64,000 nucleotides of DNA from contig NZ_JACVPX010000002.1 in NCBI RefSeq assembly GCF_018881655.1, positions 62,001 to 126,000 of the forward strand, written 5' to 3'. Made by a program: the position numbers and the translations under genes. The stretch is from Polynucleobacter sp. Tro8-14-1 (GTDB lineage: Bacteria; Pseudomonadota; Gammaproteobacteria; Burkholderiales; Burkholderiaceae). Positions 56,058 through 62,693 of the stretch are shown here, one piece after another. Positions within the stretch are counted from its first letter, which is position 1; each line of letters begins with the position of its first letter. A model generated the notes under the pieces. The model saw only the letters and a program-made list of their open reading frames with translations, ran no database searches and was not told the DNA's origin.

Positions 56058-57305
56058 TTAATCAAAGGTGCCTTCAATATGTCGGCGCGCAATCCCGATA
56101 GATTCTGATAGAGAAACCCCAAAACCAGCACAGAATTGCTTTAATTCCTCATCTTTTTCATCAAAAACATTCCGCTCATAGCTCCTATGTAGTCGCAAAA
56201 AAACCTGAGCTACCCGATAATTTTGATCACTCTCTTTTATATTTATTAACAAGTTAGCAGCAAGATGATGGGACGATAATTCACCAGAACACACCCCTTG
56301 ATAAATCATTGGGTACTTAGCTTTTAGCCCAATAAGCCAAGACTCTAATGCTACAAAATTCCTGGTGGAGGACATCGTCCACCAGTCCAACATTCTCTTG
56401 CATTGCCTAGCATTTAAATTTAACAATGTGGAGATTGCGATCAACCATCTCGAATTATCTAAGAATCGCAACTTTCTCTGTTGATCCAATTCTTCTGCAA
56501 GCAAGCTAATTAGCCTTTCCATTGGCGGTGAATTGGTGCTTAAACTGGCAAATGACATCGCAATTGGATAGTCAATGAACTTATCAAGATACATTGAACC
56601 GTCAGTCCCAGCGCCATAAAAGGCTTCAACAGCTTGCTTAATCTGCAACCTATTCCACAGCAAAAGAAAAGCGACACCTTCTATATCAAATAGGTGCTTA
56701 AGTCTTTCCAATAAACGGATTGCATAAGCTGGTGAACACCTGTCCAACTCATCCACAATAACAATAACTTTTTCACCTTTAGCTTCTTTAATATGTTTAG
56801 CTATAAGCCTTTTTAAATGCTCAAGAACCTCTTTTCTTTCTGCCAACTCATCTAATTTTGCGCGAATTATTTCTTCAGATTCATCTTTCAAGATATCTGC
56901 TGCTGTATCGAGCACATCTTCATTGATACCAATTAAATTTCCTGCGGTTTTAGCTGCAGCTTTTGCTAAATTTGGCACTGCCCTTGCGATTAATGGAGCA
57001 ACGGAATCAAAAAGGTTTTTTCTTTCCGCGGCACCCAATGCTGCGCCCATTGAAGAAATTAAAGTTAATGCGGGATCATCAACCCAATCTGCCTCAAATG
57101 CATCAATCCATACAACATTAAATTGATTGCGCTCTTTAATTAAGGCCTCCAAGTTCTCCCCGAACCAGGTCTTCCCAATACCCCAATCTCCATCGATAGC
57201 CACTACACCTTTTGGCAATCCCTCAAGCAATTTATAAATGCCCTCAGCAAGTTTTTTTCTGTCCAATGCATCATCTGTAAAGGCTGCTTTATTTAAATTG
57301 GTCAT
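56058..57305 (-). CDS. KAP-family P-loop NTPase
   Basis: 415 residues. Walker A is GDWGIGKT (about 39-46) and Walker B is VIVIVDELDRC (about 180-190). Between them lies a helical insertion (APLIARAVPNLAKAAAKTAGNLIG), as in KAP NTPases, but without clear membrane helices. The sensor-type motif LLLWNRLQIKQAVEAFYG and YLDKFIDYP follow. KAP NTPases occur in phage-defence settings and membrane-associated systems. It is divergent from the DUF2971 gene. Confidence 0.88.
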   Translation of the reverse strand: MTNLNKAAFTDDALDRKKLAEGIYKLLEGLPKGVVAIDGDWGIGKTWFGENLEALIKERNQFNVVWIDAFEADWVDDPALTLISSMGAALGAAERKNLFDSVAPLIARAVPNLAKAAAKTAGNLIGINEDVLDTAADILKDESEEIIRAKLDELAERKEVLEHLKRLIAKHIKEAKGEKVIVIVDELDRCSPAYAIRLLERLKHLFDIEGVAFLLLWNRLQIKQAVEAFYGAGTDGSMYLDKFIDYPIAMSFASLSTNSPPMERLISLLAEELDQQRKLRFLDNSRWLIAISTLLNLNARQCKRMLDWWTMSSTRNFVALESWLIGLKAKYPMIYQGVCSGELSSHHLAANLLINIKESDQNYRVAQVFLRLHRSYERNVFDEKDEELKQFCAGFGVSLSESIGIARRHIEGTFD

Positions 57306-57365
57306 TGCAATTCCCCGTCGTTCAATCGCATTCTTTGTTGCCCAACACCCTTGTGGAGATTAACA

Positions 57366-57396
57366 GATTGCCTGATTTGACCAAAGGTGGGAAGAT
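57366..57396 (+). repeat. 31-bp motif upstream of the DUF2971 gene, copy 2
   Basis: GATTGCC, eight variable bases, then CCAAAGGTGGGAAGAT; it ends 6 nt before the DUF2971 start codon, where GGGAAG may also serve as ribosome binding site. Confidence 0.6.
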
Positions 57397-57402
57397 TCCC
57401 TT

Positions 57403-58269
57403 ATGCCTTTAGAGCCAAAGATAAAAGTTTCACCTCTTTATGATGAACAAATAGATGCCTATGGAAATCCCAAGCCGGTTGTAATGGGAAGGGGGCACTT
57501 CTATAAATATAAATCACTAGCCCCAAAATACCTGCCTCATACATTAGAAATTATTAAAGACAGGAAGATATTTTGTCCAAGGCCATCTCAAACAAACGAC
57601 AAAGATGAAGAATTCAAACCGCCAGTTACTGTTGGAGATTATTCCGATCCAATATACAGGGCAAGAGTCCATAGATGGGTTAGACGCATAGCCACAAGAA
57701 GCAACCCTCATGCCTTGGAAGCACAAATTCAGCACCAGCTAAGCATCATTACTCAAGAAGGTCTTGAGAGCTATGCGAAACAGCTTGAACCCGAATATCA
57801 CCAAGAAATAGAAAATCAATACCGTCTTTTAAGTCTAAGTGATATTCCAGACAATCATCACTTGTGGGTTAATTATGCCGATGACTATGCTGGCATTAGC
57901 TTTCAATTTTTTATCACTCCAGAATTTTCTACCGTCTATCAAGTTAACTATGTCCAAAGTCGACCTAAGTGGGATTTAGTATGCGACCAAGATATGGAGA
58001 CTCTTTCTGCTACGGCTCTTACTAAACTGGATAAATGGCGAGATGAAAGGGAATTCAGAGTGGTTATTTCCGAACCGCCGCTTCCATATGGGCCCGTATT
58101 AGTAAATCAAAAATTAGATTTGCCAATTGAAGCATTCGCTGGAATTTATTTGGGAAATAAAATTAATCCAACAATTAAAACTTTAATTGTAGATTTGGCA
58201 AAACAGTATTTGCCTTTAGTTCCAATTTATGAAGTTGCCAAAGGCTCTCTAATAAAGAAGATTCTATAA
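57403..58269 (+). CDS. DUF2971-family protein
   Basis: 288 residues with the DUF2971 hallmarks: HFYKYKSL, PRPSQTNDKDEEF, LWVNYADDYAGISFQF, VNYVQSRPKWD and the KWRDEREFRVVI strand, ending in GIYLGNKI. Biochemistry of the family is unknown to me; members are common next to defence genes and mobile elements. It is divergent from the KAP NTPase with about 97 nt between start codons, so the two may be co-regulated. Confidence 0.8.
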   Translation: MPLEPKIKVSPLYDEQIDAYGNPKPVVMGRGHFYKYKSLAPKYLPHTLEIIKDRKIFCPRPSQTNDKDEEFKPPVTVGDYSDPIYRARVHRWVRRIATRSNPHALEAQIQHQLSIITQEGLESYAKQLEPEYHQEIENQYRLLSLSDIPDNHHLWVNYADDYAGISFQFFITPEFSTVYQVNYVQSRPKWDLVCDQDMETLSATALTKLDKWRDEREFRVVISEPPLPYGPVLVNQKLDLPIEAFAGIYLGNKINPTIKTLIVDLAKQYLPLVPIYEVAKGSLIKKIL

Positions 58270-58461
58270 AAATTTCACCAGCTCAAAGCTGTCGATGCCA
58301 ATTCGGGAATATTCGAAACCGCTGGAAACCAATAGATTCGGTGCTTAGCGGGTAGTGAGTCTTGTTGTGCTTAGACCCAATGTGTAGAACTGTTTTAGTC
58401 TTTAACCTGGTTGAGCTAATGCGAACGTGAAAATCCGCCCGACGAACTTATTCGTCCACCA
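58270..58461. other. Gap between convergent DUF2971 and PfpI-like genes
   Basis: 192 nt without an ORF or RNA that I recognise. A perfect GACGAA/TTCGTC hairpin at 58441-58456 lies just after the PfpI-like stop, without a T-run, and may be a weak terminator. It could mark a junction between modules. Confidence 0.4.
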
Positions 58462-59151
58462 TTACGCACCTAAATTAAGGGCCGCCTTTTGAATCACCGT
58501 CTCCATTACGACAATCCGATCCTTTTGGAGTGCCAGTACCTCATTCACTAATGCTGGGCCCGCTTTTTTTGGCGAACCACAATTAAATGGTGGCACAGGA
58601 TCATATTCAAGCGCCAACTGAAGTCGCTTAGCAATATCTTCCCCTGCAAGTTCTGCGGCTAGCTCATAAGCAAAATCAATGCCCGCAGTTACCCCTCCGC
58701 CAGAGATAAATTTTCCATCTTTGACCACTCGTTGATTAATGGGCTCAACACCAAATAGCGGAAGATATTTGCTCCAGATCCAGTGACACGCACTTTTGTG
58801 GCCCTTGAGGATTCCAGCAGCCGCAAGAATGAGTGATCCATTACAGACAGAGGTTATATATTTGGCGCCGATGCTTTGCTTACGCAGGAACGAGAGGGTT
58901 ACCTCATCAATCATCTGCTCGCCGATTCCAAAACCGCCGGGTACACAAAGAACATCCAATTGAGGACAGCTCTCAAATGTTGTCGTTGGATTAATAGAAA
59001 ACCCCACATCCGTCATTACGGGGCCTAAGTCTTTCCACACCAAATGCACTTTCGCATTAGGCACTCGGCTAAGAACTTGAGCGGGGCCGGTGAGATCAAG
59101 CTGAGTCAAATTAGGAAATAACAGAAAGCCCACTTCAATGTTTGTATTCAT
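58462..59151 (-). CDS. DJ-1/PfpI-family protein, isonitrile-hydratase-like
   Basis: 229 residues of the class I glutamine-amidotransferase-like fold. LTQLDLTGPAQVL supplies the acidic residue (Asp19) and ITSVCNGSLIL the nucleophile-elbow cysteine (Cys103); GGGVTAGIDFAYELAAELAGED is the C-terminal helix. This combination resembles isonitrile hydratase (isocyanide to N-formamide). Activity is not proven; other PfpI enzymes share the fold. It is divergent from a GlxA-type regulator that is itself related. Confidence 0.85.
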   Translation of the reverse strand: MNTNIEVGFLLFPNLTQLDLTGPAQVLSRVPNAKVHLVWKDLGPVMTDVGFSINPTTTFESCPQLDVLCVPGGFGIGEQMIDEVTLSFLRKQSIGAKYITSVCNGSLILAAAGILKGHKSACHWIWSKYLPLFGVEPINQRVVKDGKFISGGGVTAGIDFAYELAAELAGEDIAKRLQLALEYDPVPPFNCGSPKKAGPALVNEVLALQKDRIVVMETVIQKAALNLGA

Positions 59152-59172
59152 ATCAGCCCCTTAGTTGAATTA

Positions 59173-59226
59173 AGCATGATCAAAGTCTAAGCAATATTGA
59201 TTTGGCATAAATGACAAAATCATGCT
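59173..59226. promoter_or_regulatory. Divergent control region with AGCATGAT/ATCATGCT boxes
   Basis: An 8-bp box, AGCATGAT (59173-59180), and its inverted copy ATCATGCT (59219-59226) frame the 86-nt gap between the PfpI-like gene and the GlxA-type regulator. The spacing suits an AraC-type dimer; the regulator next door is the obvious candidate. Confidence 0.5.
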
Positions 59227-59237
59227 AATTTCTGCCA

Positions 59238-60203
59238 ATGACCAAATTACGCCAAATTGCTCTCATTGCTTTTGATGGATTTCAGATTCTCGATATCACG
59301 GGGCCCGCCTCTGTTTTCTCTGCGGCCAACGATGCCTTAGGCAAGCCCTATTACCAAGTGGCGACCATATCAGCCAAAGGAGGGTTAGTTTCCAGTCATT
59401 CTGGAATTAGCATTCAATCCCAAAGCTACAAATCTTCTAAGTTAGCCCCTATAGATTCGCTCTTAATCGCTGGCGGTAGTGCGGATGGATTGGAGGCACT
59501 ATCTAGGAACGAGCCTTTCATGAAGTGGATTAAGCAGACGGTTCAAGGGACTCGTCGCTATGGGTCTGTTTGTACTGGGGCTTTTGTTCTAGGTCACCTA
59601 GGCTTACTCAAGAAAAAGAAAGTGGCAACACACTGGGGTTCATGCGAAAAACTGGCAATGCTTTATCCAGATGCAGAAGTTGATGCCAACGCATTATTTG
59701 TTAATCAAGGAAAACTTTGGACTTCTGCTGGAGTGACTACAGGCATTGATATGGCCCTAGAAATGGTGGCACAAGATCTTGGCACTGAAATTGCTAACGT
59801 TATTGCTAAACGTTTAGTACTTTATGCAAAGCGGCCTGGCTATCAATCACAATTTAGTCCATTACTCAAAGCCCAAGAAAATGCTGTGCCAAAATTTTTA
59901 AAACTGGTTGAATGGCTTGGAAAACATCTTGATCAAAATATTGACATTCCAAGGATGGCGGAGCAAATGGCCATGTCAGAAAGAACCTTTTATCGCAAAT
60001 TCACGCAATGCTTTGGAGAAACGCCTCGGGATTATGTCGAAAAGTTACGACTAGATAATGCGCGCAATCTTCTTTCTTCTAAAACTTCACTAAAACAGAT
60101 CGCCATATTAAATGGCTATTCCGCTCCCGCTCAATTGACAAAGGCATTTGAGCGGCGGTTTGGAGTTAGTCCTACGATGTTTAGGAAAATGCATTGTCAA
60201 TAA
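59238..60203 (+). CDS. GlxA-family AraC-type regulator
   Basis: 321 residues: an N-terminal DJ-1/PfpI-like domain (LIAFDGFQILDITGPASVFSAAN, GSVCTGAFVLGHLGLL) and a C-terminal AraC DNA-binding domain (about 220-318) with two HTH units (IPRMAEQMAMSERTFYRKFTQCFG and LKQIAILNGYSAPAQLTKAFERRFG). Such regulators often control an adjacent enzyme of the same fold, here the divergent PfpI-like gene. It probably activates that gene in response to a ligand of the N-terminal domain. Confidence 0.93.
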   Translation: MTKLRQIALIAFDGFQILDITGPASVFSAANDALGKPYYQVATISAKGGLVSSHSGISIQSQSYKSSKLAPIDSLLIAGGSADGLEALSRNEPFMKWIKQTVQGTRRYGSVCTGAFVLGHLGLLKKKKVATHWGSCEKLAMLYPDAEVDANALFVNQGKLWTSAGVTTGIDMALEMVAQDLGTEIANVIAKRLVLYAKRPGYQSQFSPLLKAQENAVPKFLKLVEWLGKHLDQNIDIPRMAEQMAMSERTFYRKFTQCFGETPRDYVEKLRLDNARNLLSSKTSLKQIAILNGYSAPAQLTKAFERRFGVSPTMFRKMHCQ

Positions 60204-60272
60204 TTTAAGGGGGCTGAAAAATTTAGCGCTTCAAATTAAGACTTAGGGTTAAAAATTCAAGTTAGGTGAGCA

Positions 60273-60956
60273 ATGGAAAATGAATACGATGCAATTCGAG
60301 AGCTAGCAAAAACCGCGGGAAAAGGAATTGATGCGACACGAGAAATGGGTGGCTTTATTGCTAAATATATCGGCGGCCCTTTAGAGCAGGGGATAGGAAT
60401 ATTTGAGGATCGACTGAAATTTCTGCGCTGGGAGCGTCAAATTCGCCTCATCAGGCGCGTACAAGAAATCCTGGATGAGTCAGGCCTCAAAGCCCCAACC
60501 CAAAATGTTCCGATGAAGCTATTGATTCCCATCCTCCAAGGCGCAACCCTTGAGGAAAATGACTCCCTTCAGGATATTTGGGCCAATCTTTTGGTGAATG
60601 CTGCCAATGCCTCTTTTGGTGAAGAAGTGCGCTCCTCATACATTTCAATTCTTGAGCAATTAAACCCACTAGATGCACAAATTCTAAATACCCTTTATTC
60701 GCTGCCATTTAATGAAAGTCAACACAACGGTATTCTTACTGCGGAACTTCCAGAAATTGCGCGAATTGCAGAAGAGGATAGAAAAGAAAATCCACTGCCG
60801 CCGAATAATGAGATAGTTATTTGTTTAAGCAACTTGGTGCGACTCGGGTGCCTACGCCCAGAAATGACCTGGGGTGGCGGGGAGGTCTTTGGAAGGGTTA
60901 ACCCAACCATTGCTGGTAGGGCCTTTGTAAATGCCTGCCGCATTAGAAAAATATAG
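60273..60956 (+). CDS. Abi-alpha (DUF4393) protein
   Basis: 227 residues. GGPLEQGIGIFEDRLKFLRWERQIRLIRRVQEIL is a long amphipathic helix. The core LLIPILQGATLEENDSLQDIWANLLVNAAN followed by ILEQLNPLDAQILNTLY is the DUF4393/Abi-alpha signature. A C-terminal winged-helix-like part (LSNLVRLGCLRPE) ends the protein. AGGTGAG precedes the ATG. The family name reflects phage-resistance proteins; the mechanism is unknown. It is the first gene of a four-gene run that ends with two protease-like genes. Confidence 0.85.
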   Translation: MENEYDAIRELAKTAGKGIDATREMGGFIAKYIGGPLEQGIGIFEDRLKFLRWERQIRLIRRVQEILDESGLKAPTQNVPMKLLIPILQGATLEENDSLQDIWANLLVNAANASFGEEVRSSYISILEQLNPLDAQILNTLYSLPFNESQHNGILTAELPEIARIAEEDRKENPLPPNNEIVICLSNLVRLGCLRPEMTWGGGEVFGRVNPTIAGRAFVNACRIRKI

Positions 60957-60979
60957 GCTAAAGTTAACTCAAAATCATT

Positions 60980-61483
60980 ATGACAATAAAACGCGAAGCT
61001 GCATTCCACGAGGCCGGCCACGCCATTGCTGCATACCAGTCAAAATTCCACGCTTTATGTGGCCCGATTAATCTCATGAATTATGGGGCTGGCGAAATCT
61101 TTATTTCCCTGAGCAAAAGTAAACTGAGGGCTGCCGGAAAGCCCATTGATAACTCAATACAAAAGGATGGGGAAATTGTTGACGATCTTGCCACTATTCT
61201 TAGCGCTGGCCTAGCTGCCGAATATTTAGCCGAGCTAAAAGTGGATGGTTTGAAGGCGGATCCAACTTGCGCTAAATTAGATCACGACCTATTAAGATCT
61301 CAATTGAGCAATGCAAATCTATCTTTATGCATTGCTCAATACGAGAGCACCGCAATTAAGCTGCTTGAATCTGACTGGTCACTGGTGACCAGTCTCGCCA
61401 ACTATCTTTACGATAATCCGATTTCCAGCCCAAATGACATCATAGCGTTCATCGAACGACATATATTTAGAGATGGCACATAG
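60980..61483 (+). CDS. Stand-alone M41-like zinc metalloprotease
   Basis: 167 residues. REAAFHEAGHAIAAYQ carries the zinc HExGH motif at His10/His14, as in the FtsH (M41) protease domain. DDLATILSAGLAAEYLAE and LDHDLLRSQL match the following helices, with an Asp as likely third ligand. There is no AAA+ domain, so it must work alone or with a partner. It begins 24 nt after the Abi-alpha gene, suggesting joint expression. Confidence 0.8.
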   Translation: MTIKREAAFHEAGHAIAAYQSKFHALCGPINLMNYGAGEIFISLSKSKLRAAGKPIDNSIQKDGEIVDDLATILSAGLAAEYLAELKVDGLKADPTCAKLDHDLLRSQLSNANLSLCIAQYESTAIKLLESDWSLVTSLANYLYDNPISSPNDIIAFIERHIFRDGT

Positions 61484-61573
61484 GAATCATTAAGCCCCAC
61501 CGATAATTGCCTGGAGCGTCATAAAGCAAAAAATAAGGCAAATCTATGATAAATTTCCACTATAGGAGGCGCA

Positions 61574-61768
61574 ATGAAACAAAAAAAGGCCAATAAACTA
61601 CTCAGCGATTCAGATATTTTAGCGCTTCTTTCTGAGGCATCTAGTCAGCTTGAAATTTATACTGCCCTTAACAGAACATCTAACCTTGGCCCAAGTCAAC
61701 AGATGCCGCTTGGTAGACCCAAGGATTGGACGTATCCGATAGGCCTCTCATTTATAAAGAATATCTGA
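61574..61768 (+). CDS. 64-residue protein of unknown function
   Basis: The sequence MKQKKANKLLSDSDILALLSEA begins after a full TAGGAGG ribosome binding site, strong evidence for a real gene. The first half is helical; the second half (SQQMPLGRPKDWTYPIG) is not. No family recognised. It ends 1 nt before the SDH-type protease gene, so translation is likely coupled; an inhibitor, adaptor or substrate role for the protease is possible but speculative. Confidence 0.7.
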   Translation: MKQKKANKLLSDSDILALLSEASSQLEIYTALNRTSNLGPSQQMPLGRPKDWTYPIGLSFIKNI

Positions 61769-61769
61769 T

Positions 61770-62693
61770 ATGGCGGCGTGGTCTCAATTAGTAGACGAAT
61801 TAAATTCCCTCTCTGCCGACCCGAATATCAAACACCAGTGGCTTGTAAGCAATCTTACAACGGCATTAGCAAATATTTCAAAGCTCAGAAAAGACAGGAA
61901 TGTTCTTTTTTATGCTTCAGCCTTCCTACAGAAGCCACACTTAAACCCCGATGCCATTCAAATTACCTATGAAGAAATAAATGGATTCATGTCCTGTTTG
62001 TATGGGATGGATTTCAATAAGGGGCTGACTTTGATTCTTCACACTCCAGGAGGCGTCACGAATGCAGCCGAATCAATCGTTCAATATCTTCATAGTAAAT
62101 TTAAGGATATAGAGGTAATTATTCCCACCTTTGCTATGTCTGCTGGAACGATGATCAGCCTGTCAGCAAATAGAATAATTATGGGCCGACCAAGCCAACT
62201 AGGCCCAATAGATCCTCAAATTCCTATTTCAGGAAAATTTGTATCTGCACGAGCAATTGTTGATCAATTTGCAAAGGCAAAATTGGAAATTAGCTCTGAC
62301 CTTGCTTTGGCTCATGCATGGGCCCCAATACTACAATCGCTTGGGCCTGCGCTTTTAGTCGAAGCTGAGTATGCATTAGATTATGGCGAGAGGATGGTGG
62401 CATCGTGGCTTGCAAATAGAATGCTAAAAAGATCGCCCAATAAAATCACTAAAGCGCAAGCTATCGCTCGATACTTCAATGATGCAAGCACTCACAAGAG
62501 TCATGGCAGAAGAATTGATATTGCTGAAGCTAAGCGACAAGGTGTTAATGTTATAGCATTAGAAAGTGATCAAAAATTACAAAATGAGGTTCTTACCGCA
62601 TATCATTTGGCCACAATTTTGATTGGACAAACTGTAATTTCTAAATTGCTTTGGAATAACCTCGGAATTAGCTGGGTGAAGAATCACTCTTGA
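61770..62693 (+). CDS. SDH-type serine protease (ClpP/crotonase fold)
   Basis: 307 residues. LTLILHTPGGVTNAAESIVQYL forms the oxyanion-hole strand, IIPTFAMSAGTMISLSANRI contains the catalytic Ser124, and MGRPSQLGPIDPQIP carries the downstream acidic/helix element. This is the serine dehydrogenase proteinase (PF01972-like) pattern, related to SppA/ClpP. Family members turn up in defence islands. It overlaps the convergent recombinase gene by 10 nt. Confidence 0.85.
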   Translation: MAAWSQLVDELNSLSADPNIKHQWLVSNLTTALANISKLRKDRNVLFYASAFLQKPHLNPDAIQITYEEINGFMSCLYGMDFNKGLTLILHTPGGVTNAAESIVQYLHSKFKDIEVIIPTFAMSAGTMISLSANRIIMGRPSQLGPIDPQIPISGKFVSARAIVDQFAKAKLEISSDLALAHAWAPILQSLGPALLVEAEYALDYGERMVASWLANRMLKRSPNKITKAQAIARYFNDASTHKSHGRRIDIAEAKRQGVNVIALESDQKLQNEVLTAYHLATILIGQTVISKLLWNNLGISWVKNHS

